From Pareuzebyella sediminis (GTDB taxonomy: Bacteria; Bacteroidota; Bacteroidia; Flavobacteriales; Flavobacteriaceae): 64,000 nucleotides of DNA. The notes below the pieces were generated by a model. The model did not search any database and was not told the origin of the DNA. It worked only from the letters and a program-made list of their open reading frames with translations. Numbering within the stretch: the stretch's first letter is position 1; each line of letters opens with the position of its first letter. The stretch is taken from the NCBI RefSeq assembly GCF_008367235.1, contig NZ_VTZS01000001.1, positions 1,240,001 through 1,304,000 of the forward strand, read 5' to 3'. The position numbers were made by a program, and so were the translations under genes. Below are positions 8,345 through 17,230 of the stretch, piece after piece.

Positions 8345-10978
8345 ATGAAAGTTAGGTATTCCATAGTCACCCGTTTCGCCTTATTTTTTACAGGTCTTTT
8401 AATTTTTTGCATTTTATTGACAGGATATCTTGTCTTTAATAGGGCTTCTGGAGTCATTGTGGCCTACTCGCAAGAACGAATACTGCATGCCTCGGAGTTG
8501 GCCGAACAGTCATTTTACTCCCTTCTTAACGAGGTATCGAACGACATAGCCTTAATTGCCTCAAGCCCTACCCTTCAGAATTACGTGAACCAACCAACGG
8601 AAAAGACCAAAGATGATATCGAGCACCTTTTCCGTAGTACCCTTGAAAATAAAAGGTCATATTTTCAGATACGGTTGATCGGAATCGAAAATAATGGCAA
8701 AGAGATAATCCGTTTTGATAAGCGAAACAAAAATGTCTTCGCCCCCAAAACCCTTCAAGAAAAGGGAAATCTCGATTACTTCAAAGAGACCGTAAAGATT
8801 AATCAAGGTGCGTTATACTTTTCCAAAATAAACCTGAACGAAGAATATGGGGTTATCAGTGACCCGCCTACTCCTACGGTTCGTGCCGCCAGCCCCATTT
8901 TTAATAGTGACGAAAAGCTCGTGGGCATACTGGTGATTAACGTGAGTCTCGTACAGTTATATAGAAACCTGGCACAAATATCGGGTAACGAATCAAAATT
9001 CTATCTCATTGATAAGCAGGGTCAGTATTTATATGCTCCTGACAAGGAAAAACAATTCGGAATACAAACTCATCTAAATCATAACTTTTTCTCAGACTTC
9101 CAAGTGCCTAAAGACAGCTTACTTTCTTCAAGTACCTATTTCGGAAGACTTATTGATGACCAAAACGAGGCCTTTCTAAGTTTCAGTAAAAGACTTTCGT
9201 ATTTTCAGGAGAAAAGAAGTATTGTACTTATCTCGGCCATACAACAGAATGTACTTCTGAGAAGTGCACATGCCGTTCGGGACGAAAGTATTCAAACTTT
9301 ATTTTGGGTCTGTGTCTTTTCTATTTTTATGTCCTGGTTCTTTGTCAGCTTCTTCTCGAAAAAAATTGTACAGGTAACCCAAGCCATTGCAAATTATGAT
9401 AAAGGAATTAGCGATGATATAGACCTTCCCACGAACCGAAAAGACGAAATAGGGGTTTTGGCCAGTACTTTCTCCAAAATGAAAACAAAGATTGACCATA
9501 ATCTTCGTGAATTGAACGCCGTCATCGAAAAAGAAAAAGAGGCCCGAAAACAGAAAGACGAGTTTTTACAAAATATGAGCCATGAAATGCGTACTCCCTT
9601 GAACGCCATATTGGGATTGACGCAGTTACTACGTAAACAGTCACCTCCTGAAAGTCAACTGCCCATCATCGCCTCCTTGGAAAGAAGCGCAACTAATTTA
9701 GCGGGATTAATGTACGATGTATTGGACCATCAAAAGCTAGTGGAAGGTAAATTAGAGATTTCATATAAACCTACCGATATAGCCGAACTCATATCGGAAA
9801 TACATGCAAACTACGAGTATGACGCGCTTCAGAAGGGACTGGACTTTCAAGTGCGTATTGAAAAGAAACTCAGGGAGCGACCCTATCAGACGGATTCGCT
9901 TCGACTCTCTCAAATTGTAACCAATTTGGTCATTAACGCCCTTAAATATACCCAGAAAGGTAGTGTTATTCTTGAGGCAAAAATCATCCCTGGGAAGAAA
10001 GAAATATTGGAAATTAGGGTTAAAGATACCGGCATAGGCATTTTACCCGAAAATATCGCCAAAATCAATGAGCGCTTTTTTAGGGAAAAACAAGATTTAT
10101 CCGGGCGTTATGGAGGGTATGGCCTAGGCCTTTCCATCGTAAAACAATTGACCGAATTGTTTGGAGGCACATTACGAGCAACTTCAAAAACCGGTGAAGG
10201 GTCTGAATTTTTTGTAAAAATCCCCATTACCGAAGCCCAGTGGACTACATCGGAAATTAAATCGGTCACTAAAAACGTGGCAGCACCTCAATTGACCCAC
10301 AACTATAAGATACTCTACATTGAAGATGATGCTTCGACCGCTGAATTGATCAAGTATATGTTTAATACTAATAAACTAGTCCTTACTCATGTTAAAGACA
10401 TAGAAAGTGCTTCCCTGCATCTGGAGCGTGATTCCCCTGATCTAGTGATCAGCGACTTAATGATCGAAGACCAAAGTTTGGTAGACCTTCTTATGGACTG
10501 GATTACCACAAAAAAAATTCATTGTCCCCTAATCTTGATTTCAGCCCTTGAGCCGAAAATCATGAAATCCATAAGTACGTTGTATTTCCAAAAACCCTTT
10601 GACACCGATAATCTTGTAGCTATGGTGTACCAACTATTAGGGAGTCAAGAATTTGAAACCCCTGATTTTTCTGTAATTTATGCCAATTACGACAACGAAG
10701 CTGCTAAAATAACCAAGGTGCTTAAACTACTCCGGGAGGAGTTTGAAACCTATTTGGATAGAATAAATAAAGCCGCCGTATCAAAAGATCAAAATGAATG
10801 GGACGCGATATTGCATAAACTTATCGCTCACATCAATACTTTGAACCTTACCGATTTCAAAAAGGCCATACCCAAAAAAGTGACCGATTTAAACGACGAC
10901 GCCCTTTATACTATTTCAAATGTTTTCAGCTATTACATTTGCTGTTTCAAAGCACAAGAGCATTATTGGAAATCATAA
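8345..10978 (+). CDS. Cache-domain hybrid histidine kinase with receiver
   Basis: 877 residues. A membrane segment at about 8-30, an extracytoplasmic dCache-like sensor (about 40-310; typical AASPIFNSDEKLVGILVINV segment), a second membrane segment at about 320-342 and a HAMP region to about 395. HisKA carries His413 in NMSHEMRTPLNAILG, followed by HATPase with INALKYT, DTGIGI and YGLGLSIVKQL. A receiver follows (about 655-770) with IEDD, phospho-acceptor Asp704 in ISDLMI and Lys in QKPF. The last 90 residues form helices with LHKLIAHINTL, reminiscent of an Hpt domain but without the usual HKLKG glycine. It probably senses a small extracellular ligand. Confidence 0.9.
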   Translation: MKVRYSIVTRFALFFTGLLIFCILLTGYLVFNRASGVIVAYSQERILHASELAEQSFYSLLNEVSNDIALIASSPTLQNYVNQPTEKTKDDIEHLFRSTLENKRSYFQIRLIGIENNGKEIIRFDKRNKNVFAPKTLQEKGNLDYFKETVKINQGALYFSKINLNEEYGVISDPPTPTVRAASPIFNSDEKLVGILVINVSLVQLYRNLAQISGNESKFYLIDKQGQYLYAPDKEKQFGIQTHLNHNFFSDFQVPKDSLLSSSTYFGRLIDDQNEAFLSFSKRLSYFQEKRSIVLISAIQQNVLLRSAHAVRDESIQTLFWVCVFSIFMSWFFVSFFSKKIVQVTQAIANYDKGISDDIDLPTNRKDEIGVLASTFSKMKTKIDHNLRELNAVIEKEKEARKQKDEFLQNMSHEMRTPLNAILGLTQLLRKQSPPESQLPIIASLERSATNLAGLMYDVLDHQKLVEGKLEISYKPTDIAELISEIHANYEYDALQKGLDFQVRIEKKLRERPYQTDSLRLSQIVTNLVINALKYTQKGSVILEAKIIPGKKEILEIRVKDTGIGILPENIAKINERFFREKQDLSGRYGGYGLGLSIVKQLTELFGGTLRATSKTGEGSEFFVKIPITEAQWTTSEIKSVTKNVAAPQLTHNYKILYIEDDASTAELIKYMFNTNKLVLTHVKDIESASLHLERDSPDLVISDLMIEDQSLVDLLMDWITTKKIHCPLILISALEPKIMKSISTLYFQKPFDTDNLVAMVYQLLGSQEFETPDFSVIYANYDNEAAKITKVLKLLREEFETYLDRINKAAVSKDQNEWDAILHKLIAHINTLNLTDFKKAIPKKVTDLNDDALYTISNVFSYYICCFKAQEHYWKS

Positions 10979-11017
10979 GGTGCGAAGGATTATGGTACGT
11001 ACGCGACAGCACAATAA

Positions 11018-11698
11018 CTAGTTCAACAGGTTTATTTTTTTGAGTAGTTGTTCTTCATAACGTGAGCTGATTGGAATCTCGTCATTTTTTATCCTAAGGG
11101 AATTGGAATCAATAGCCTCTATTTTATTGAGATTTACAATGTAAGACCGATGAACCTTTTGAAAAAAATCGGGCAGTTTAGTGGCTAGGTCCTTAAGGGT
11201 CATCAAGGTCAATATTTTCCTATTTTCAAGTACAACCGCAATATAATTTGCCTCTGACTTAAAATAGCCCACTTCATGCAGATCAATCTTCACCAGCTTC
11301 TGTCCTTCTTTAATGAAAAGTCTAGAAACTGACGACGTTTTTTTTGCCAGAAAACTTTGTGCTTTTTGAAACCCTTGGAAAAAACGGGCAAAGTCTATGG
11401 GTTTAACCAAATAATCAACGACTTGATCATAATTGTAAGAATCGGAAGCAAAATCCCTATTGGAAGTCACCATTATTACCGCCGCATCGGCATTGATGAT
11501 ATTCAAAATTTCTTTGCCGGTAATATCAGGAAGGTCGAAATCAAGAAGAACAAGGTCAAAAGATGAACTGTTAATAAGATTGACCGCTTCAAAACCGGAC
11601 ATTGCCACGGTTACACCGCCAATATCGTTTACCTTTCCGCAAAAATGCTCTAAAAGGTCACAAATCAACGGGTCGTCATCAACAATCAAGCATTTCAT
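11018..11698 (-). CDS. LytTR-type response regulator
   Basis: 226 residues. An N-terminal receiver (about 1-115) has the acidic cluster VDDD, the phospho-acceptor Asp in LLDFDLP and the Lys in LVKPID. The C-terminal LytTR DNA-binding domain (about 130-226) has VGYFKSEANYIAVVL and FQKVHRSYIVNLNKIEAI, diagnostic of the family. In Bacteroidota these usually pair with membrane kinases of the LytS/YehU type, none of which is adjacent. It is convergent with the hybrid kinase gene and divergent from the haloperoxidase gene, sharing a 109-base intergenic region with it, so regulation of the haloperoxidase is possible but unproven. Confidence 0.9.
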   Translation of the reverse strand: MKCLIVDDDPLICDLLEHFCGKVNDIGGVTVAMSGFEAVNLINSSSFDLVLLDFDLPDITGKEILNIINADAAVIMVTSNRDFASDSYNYDQVVDYLVKPIDFARFFQGFQKAQSFLAKKTSSVSRLFIKEGQKLVKIDLHEVGYFKSEANYIAVVLENRKILTLMTLKDLATKLPDFFQKVHRSYIVNLNKIEAIDSNSLRIKNDEIPISSRYEEQLLKKINLLN

Positions 11699-11807
11699 AG
11701 TTCATCAAATAATTATGGCCTTTTATCAATTTAAACCCGCGGTTCGTACATTCGTTTCCTCGTATTGAATGTAAAATTATATTATTGAACCTTAAATTAC
11801 TTATGAA

Positions 11808-13319
11808 ATGAAATTAAAATTATTCAGGGTTTCGTTATGTGTCCTTTTTGTAGCCCTATCGGCTCGAGGTACTGAAGGAAAAGACCCTTCCCCAAGCAAA
11901 CAGATTAAAGAACCTACCGGAAAGGATAATGTAGCCCATCAATGGGCCTATATGGCTCTCGAGGGTACTGCGAACGATACCGACCGTTTTAAGCCAAGGC
12001 CAACCATAACTTCAAGGTATCTCGGGCTAATCTTTACCTCAATGTTCGATGCTTGGTCTCGCTACGATGAAAAGGCCAGTCCCCTTTATCTTTCCAAGGT
12101 AGACCGTCGTCCTCTAAGTGAAAGAACTTTAAAAAACAAGCAAATTGCGGTGAGTTATGCAGCATATCGGGCTTTAAGTGAATATTACTATTCTGACAGT
12201 ACCATGTTCAAGGATAAAATGGAAGAATTGGGCCTCGACCCCGATAATATGTCTATGGATCCTGCTACTCCCGAAGGTATTGGAAACTTGGCGGCCAAGA
12301 TGGTCATTGATATGCGTAAGAACGATGGTTCTAATCAATACGGCGAAGTGCCCGGGTCGAACGGAGAGCCCTATTTCGATTATTCGGGGTATACTCCGGT
12401 TAACGATATTGAAACTAATGTAGATATCAACAGATGGCAGCCAAAATATTTTATTAACGAAAATGGCGAAAAATACGACCCGGGTTGTTTGACTCCCTAT
12501 TGGCAAGAAGTCAAACCGCTGTTATTAAAGAGTGCCGATCAATTTCGGCCTGGCCCCCCGCCTATGATAGGCTCAGAACAATTGGAACAAGAGGTGAAAG
12601 AGGTTATTGATCTACAGGCCAATTTAACCCCGAAAAATAAAGCGTTGGTAGAGTTCATGAGAGATGGACCCAAATCGGTACAGCAAGCAGGTCACTGGCT
12701 TAAATTTGCCTTGGATGTATCCCTCAGAGACCAAAATACCTTGGATGAGGATGTCAAAATGTATTTTTTGGTAGAGTCGGTGGCAATGGATGCTTTCATA
12801 GCGTGTTGGGATTCAAAAATGTACTACGATTTCGCCCGGCCCTATGCATTAGTACATAAATACTATCAAGATCAGGTGATCAAGGCTTGGGGTGGCCCCG
12901 AGAAAGGCATGACGGAAATGAAAGGTCAACAATGGAGGCCCTATTCCCCCGATTCTTTTCTCTGTCCGCCTTTTCCAAGTTACGTTTCTGGGCATAGCAC
13001 AATTAGTGGTGGATGTGCAGAAGCCCTAAAATTATTTACCGGAGACGAAAAATTTGGCGTCGAGGTTGAATTGGTACCGGGAGCTCTCACCGAACCGGAT
13101 AATTTGGGGGATCCTGTGGTGTTGGAGTTTCCCACCTTTACCAAAACAGCGGAGATGGCCGGCATGTCACGGGTAATGGGAGGGTACCATATTCAAGCGG
13201 ACAATATTGAAGGACTTGAACTTGGCCGTAAGGTGGCTCGCTATAACTATAAAAGATTTTTAAAGCTTTTGGGAGAAGACGGAGTTGATACCGACAAAAA
13301 TAGAAAATCGGAACCTTAA
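11808..13319 (+). CDS. Secreted vanadium-dependent haloperoxidase-like protein
   Basis: 503 residues with an N-terminal signal peptide (about 1-22). The vanadate/phosphate pocket of the PAP2/haloperoxidase superfamily is complete: K337 and R344 (KxxxxxxRP), S394-G395-H396 in PSYVSGHS, and R455 with H461 in SRVMGGYH. Such enzymes oxidise halide with hydrogen peroxide to hypohalous acid; close flavobacterial relatives include iodide-specific enzymes from Zobellia. Residues alone do not separate iodo- from bromoperoxidase, or fully exclude an acid phosphatase. It is a single gene ending at a perfect terminator (13388-13413). A LytTR regulator is divergent upstream. Confidence 0.88.
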   Translation: MKLKLFRVSLCVLFVALSARGTEGKDPSPSKQIKEPTGKDNVAHQWAYMALEGTANDTDRFKPRPTITSRYLGLIFTSMFDAWSRYDEKASPLYLSKVDRRPLSERTLKNKQIAVSYAAYRALSEYYYSDSTMFKDKMEELGLDPDNMSMDPATPEGIGNLAAKMVIDMRKNDGSNQYGEVPGSNGEPYFDYSGYTPVNDIETNVDINRWQPKYFINENGEKYDPGCLTPYWQEVKPLLLKSADQFRPGPPPMIGSEQLEQEVKEVIDLQANLTPKNKALVEFMRDGPKSVQQAGHWLKFALDVSLRDQNTLDEDVKMYFLVESVAMDAFIACWDSKMYYDFARPYALVHKYYQDQVIKAWGGPEKGMTEMKGQQWRPYSPDSFLCPPFPSYVSGHSTISGGCAEALKLFTGDEKFGVEVELVPGALTEPDNLGDPVVLEFPTFTKTAEMAGMSRVMGGYHIQADNIEGLELGRKVARYNYKRFLKLLGEDGVDTDKNRKSEP

Positions 13320-13387
13320 AAAGCTGTTAGACCCTTAGTTTATCATTTTCCATCATTTATATTAGTTTCTTAATTTAGGTTATTTGA

Positions 13388-13413
13388 CCCGAACACCAAG
13401 GTGTTCGGGTTTT
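13388..13413 (+). terminator. Rho-independent terminator
   Basis: CCCGAACACC, two bases, GGTGTTCGGG then TTTT: a perfect 10-bp stem downstream of the haloperoxidase gene. Nothing else is seen in 13320-13570. Confidence 0.85.
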
Positions 13414-13570
13414 CCCATTAGAAGGAGATACACTATGTTTTTGTTTCTCATGTAAAGAGTCTAAGCTGTAGACCAAAACCTTACCCATTTTGGTATTTGC
13501 GATGTACTTCCTTTTTATCGCTTATTGAGAAAGCTATAACAAGTCTAACTGACGATAATATTCGTATAAA

Positions 13571-13605
13571 AAAAAGCATGCCCAGAAAAATCTGGGCATG
13601 CTTTT
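13571..13605 (-). terminator. Rho-independent terminator
   Basis: AAAAGCATGCCCAGA and its complement flank a five-base loop. Read on the minus strand the stem is followed by a run of nine T. It lies just past the stop of the DUF2383-type gene. Confidence 0.9.
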
Positions 13606-13624
13606 CAACGAATTATCGATTTGA

Positions 13625-14077
13625 TTAATCTTCCAAATCTTCCAAAGACCTAATTTTATTCAAATCTGTACGTATCTTCATATTTTGATCGCGTATCAAT
13701 GTAGAAACTCTCATTGGCAACGCTGTATCTTTCAATACTTCTTCGTATTCTTCTACCGAGGCCTTGTCACCCCTAATTGCTTCCTCCAACATAGCCTCAT
13801 CGCTATTTCCGGAAAAGAAATTCTTAATGTCCATCCAAGTACGGTGTATCGTACCCGTAAAACTGCCGTCATCGTCAATCTCATCATAGGTCGCTACAAG
13901 CTCAGCTCTAAGCGCATCATTAAATGACTTCCGCTCGCTGGACTTACGGTTAAAATAGCTCTGCAGACTATGACTCTCGGCATTTTCTGCCGCCTTTGCA
14001 TATCCTTTTTGCGCATCCCTATTTTTCTCTAAAATTTCCTCTAGTTGATCAACTAACTTTTTACTTTTTGTCTCCAT
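13625..14077 (-). CDS. PA2169-type four-helix-bundle protein (DUF2383)
   Basis: 150 residues, all-helical, highly charged, no signal peptide. The order LVDQLEEILEKNRDAQKGYAKAAENAE and later IRDQNMKIRTDLNKIRSLEDL fits the PA2169/DUF2383 family, a ferritin-like four-helix bundle seen in stress-induced proteins of unknown reaction. The Glu/His pattern for a di-iron site is not clear, so metal binding is unproven. It is a single gene with its own strong terminator. The 313 bases upstream (14078-14390) hold only a possible promoter for the next gene. Confidence 0.8.
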   Translation of the reverse strand: METKSKKLVDQLEEILEKNRDAQKGYAKAAENAESHSLQSYFNRKSSERKSFNDALRAELVATYDEIDDDGSFTGTIHRTWMDIKNFFSGNSDEAMLEEAIRGDKASVEEYEEVLKDTALPMRVSTLIRDQNMKIRTDLNKIRSLEDLED

Positions 14078-14355
14078 TTTTTTAAGTGTTTTAAGTTCAT
14101 AAATTGAATAATGAATTTAGGGGTATGACCCTTCTAAACTTGATGCGATACGCTATAATATTGTCCTTATAAAATTGGTGAATGACACACCAGACGGTAT
14201 CAATAAAATAAAACTTACTTTCAAAGATGACCTATATTCTAAATTAGACTTCGGCATTGCCAGGCCGACTATCAGAGGTCTTTGCTGAAATGCAGAACCA
14301 TTCTCGTAAAATGCGTAAATTCATTGAAATTCAAAGGATTTTTAATTTTGAAACG

Positions 14356-14363
14356 TATGTTTG
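14356..14363 (+). promoter_or_regulatory. Possible Bacteroidota -7 promoter element
   Basis: TATGTTTG fits TAnnTTTG and lies 27 bases before the PhoD-like gene. No clear -33 TTTG at normal spacing. Confidence 0.3.
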
Positions 14364-14390
14364 AAGTCATAAGTATTTGAAAAACATTGC

Positions 14391-17045
14391 ATGAAACGAC
14401 GCGATTACTTGAAAAAAATAGTATACGGAAGTGCCATTCCGTGTATTACTCCCAGCTTATGGGCTCGGACCGATTCAGGGTTATGGCCCTATAAAACAGG
14501 GGTTGTCTTTAAAAGCAATTGGCATAATTGGCCCGATACGAAATGGTGTGGCCCAGAATATTGGGGAAACCGATTGCAAGATTGGGAGATAAAAAATGGA
14601 GAGGTAGTTTGTCAGGTGACCGACAGCAATAGGAGTCTTCATCTGCTTCCTGTTCAAATACCCGAAACCCAGATCGGGTTTACCGTTTCGATAGGTATAA
14701 GAACCTTGAACAAAGTAAGCGCCACCCTTGAGGACGGATGTTTAGGAATACGTCTTGGAGGAAAAGGTCCCACCGAAGATTATAGATCGGCGGCCGTATT
14801 TGGTATGGGACTGGATATCGGACTTCTGCCATCGGGGAAATTGAAAATAGGCGATGCGCAAATTGAAACAGGTCTAAATGGTATACCTGAAGGGTTCGGA
14901 CTTACCGTTGAAGCCATTGCCCGACCTAAAGCGGAAACCTACGAACTCATTGTAAGCATTACCGATTTAAATTCCGACCAGCTTCTCGTTCAAAAGCATA
15001 AGAACGCGGCCAGTGATCAAATTAAGGGCAATCTCGCCCTAATAGCCGACTTGAAAGCCGAAAATAATACGGGTTCCGAAATACCCTCTGCCTCTTTTTC
15101 CAGTTGGTCGATAACTTCGGAAGAACTGAATTCCAATGCGGAAAACACCTTTGGCCCTGTATGCTTTGCGCAATATACCCTGCATCGGAAAAAGCTAAAA
15201 CTCACTGCCCAATTGGCGCCAATAGAAGCTATTGATAACCATTCAGTCACCTTGCAAACTAAGGTGAGTGGCCAATGGAAATCAATGAAAACCGATAAAG
15301 TCGATCATCCTGGACGAGCAGTTAACTTCACCCTGCAGAACTGGGAAGAAAATGAAGATATTCCGTACCGCCTTGTAGTCGAGCTTCCTTTAAGAAATAA
15401 AAACGAACACTATTACTACGAAGGTACGATTGCCAAAGAACCGAAAGAGAAAGAAACTCTTAAAGCGGCTGTTTTCAGTTGCAACTTTGATTATGGGTTT
15501 CCTGATAGCGATATCGTAAAAAATATGACCAAGCTGGAGCCAGACATTATTCTTTTTCTTGGCGACCAATTTTACGAGGCCACAGGAGGGTTTGGGGTTA
15601 ACTTTGGGGGACATTTCGATAAGACTTGTTTAGACTATCTAAGAAAATGGTACATGTTCGGTTGGTCTTATCGTGAACTATTCAGACATAAACCCTGTGC
15701 TATAATTCCTGATGATCACGATGTATTTCATGGAAATGTTTGGGGTGAAGAAGGCAAAAAGGCCGATGTCAGCCAAGGGTTCGGAGCCCCTGCACAAGAT
15801 TCAGGAGGGTATAAAATGCCGGCTGAGTGGGTCAACATGGTTCAATTTACACAAACCAGCCATTTACCGGATGCGGTCGACCCGACCCCTGTAAAGCAAG
15901 GTATCGGTGTATATTACACCAATTGGAACTATGCGGGCATAAGTTTTGCCATCCTCGAAGACCGAAAGTTTAAATCTGCTCCGAAACACGTTTTGCCTAA
16001 AGAGGCGGAAGTTTTCAACGGATGGATTTTAAACGACGAATTCGATATCAAAAAATATAAACATATCAAAGCCGACCTATTGGGAGAGCGACAGGAGCAT
16101 TTTTTGGAAGAATGGGTAACGGATTGGTCAGAGGGGACTGAAATAAAAGTTGTTCTCTCCCAGACCAACTTTGCTACCGTGGCCACCTTACCTAAGGAAG
16201 CAAAAACAGGCGAAGTTATTCCCTCTTTGTATATACCCGAGAAAGGCGAGTATATAGAGGGAGACCGTCCAACGGTCGATATGGACTCCAACGGGTGGCC
16301 ATCCGCCAAACGAGATTTGGCCGTTGAAATTATACGAAAAGGCTTTGCCTTTCATATTGCAGGCGATCAGCACCTGGCAAGCTTTGTACAATATGGGCTA
16401 CAAGAACATGGCGACAGTGGTTTTGCCTTTGCAGGGCCCGCACTTAACAATATTTGGCCAAGAAGGTTCTGGCCCCCGACCAAGAGCCACGAACACAGCT
16501 ATGAAAATCCGGCCTATACTGGTAATCACATTGATGGGTTTGGAAACAAAATGACAGTTCGGGCGGTCGCCAACCCACATAATGTGCATAAAGAACCAGA
16601 AATATTGCACAATAGGGCCGTGGGATACGGACTGGTAACCTTCAATAAAAAAGACCGTACTATCAAAACGGAATGTTGGCCCCGTTTTGTGGATCCAAAA
16701 ATACAGGGTAATCAATATCCTGGTTGGCCAATCACTATTCGCCAAAAAGAAAATTATGGAAGAAAAGCTATTGCGTGGTTACCTGAGATTATAGTAGAAG
16801 GAAAACATCGGCCCGTAGTCAAGGTTTTCAGTTCCGATGAAAAACTGGTACATGCTATTAGAATTAAAGGTAATTCGTACCGGCCAAAGGTCTTCGCCAA
16901 AGGGAGGTATACGATTATCGTACAAATTCCGGAAACGGGTTTTGTGAAAAAGTTTGAAAATGTGCGTGCAAAAACGAACCGCACCCGAACCATCCAGATC
17001 AAGACAGATGGAGTACCTGCTCAAACCTTTTTCAACCGACCGTAG
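14391..17045 (+). CDS. PhoD-like secreted phosphatase
   Basis: 884 residues. The N-terminus (MKRRDYLKKIVYGSAIPC) has a twin-arginine-like start and a hydrophobic stretch. Residues about 35-250 look like a beta-sandwich (laminin-G or DUF1080-like), and about 360-740 are the PhoD-type metallophosphatase core: VFSCNFD, FLGDQFYEA, IPDDHDVFHG and HIAGDQHLASF supply the Asp/Asn/His metal ligands. A beta-rich tail follows. PhoD enzymes cleave phosphomono- or diesters outside the cytoplasm. The next gene, a sulfatase, lies 185 bases on in the same direction, so both may strip acidic groups from a polymer. Confidence 0.8.
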   Translation: MKRRDYLKKIVYGSAIPCITPSLWARTDSGLWPYKTGVVFKSNWHNWPDTKWCGPEYWGNRLQDWEIKNGEVVCQVTDSNRSLHLLPVQIPETQIGFTVSIGIRTLNKVSATLEDGCLGIRLGGKGPTEDYRSAAVFGMGLDIGLLPSGKLKIGDAQIETGLNGIPEGFGLTVEAIARPKAETYELIVSITDLNSDQLLVQKHKNAASDQIKGNLALIADLKAENNTGSEIPSASFSSWSITSEELNSNAENTFGPVCFAQYTLHRKKLKLTAQLAPIEAIDNHSVTLQTKVSGQWKSMKTDKVDHPGRAVNFTLQNWEENEDIPYRLVVELPLRNKNEHYYYEGTIAKEPKEKETLKAAVFSCNFDYGFPDSDIVKNMTKLEPDIILFLGDQFYEATGGFGVNFGGHFDKTCLDYLRKWYMFGWSYRELFRHKPCAIIPDDHDVFHGNVWGEEGKKADVSQGFGAPAQDSGGYKMPAEWVNMVQFTQTSHLPDAVDPTPVKQGIGVYYTNWNYAGISFAILEDRKFKSAPKHVLPKEAEVFNGWILNDEFDIKKYKHIKADLLGERQEHFLEEWVTDWSEGTEIKVVLSQTNFATVATLPKEAKTGEVIPSLYIPEKGEYIEGDRPTVDMDSNGWPSAKRDLAVEIIRKGFAFHIAGDQHLASFVQYGLQEHGDSGFAFAGPALNNIWPRRFWPPTKSHEHSYENPAYTGNHIDGFGNKMTVRAVANPHNVHKEPEILHNRAVGYGLVTFNKKDRTIKTECWPRFVDPKIQGNQYPGWPITIRQKENYGRKAIAWLPEIIVEGKHRPVVKVFSSDEKLVHAIRIKGNSYRPKVFAKGRYTIIVQIPETGFVKKFENVRAKTNRTRTIQIKTDGVPAQTFFNRP

Positions 17046-17230
17046 AAATAGGGGTACGACCAATATCAATGGATTATACATTGGGAATCACGAATCGATA
17101 CAAAGTGCCTACAGCATATACAAAACAGGCAATAAAATTCTGCATATATATAATGACAGGGTGGGACCCACAATTCGGTTTATCGCCAAGACGAATAAAA
17201 GAAGCTTGTCGATCAAATCCCTAAAGAAAA

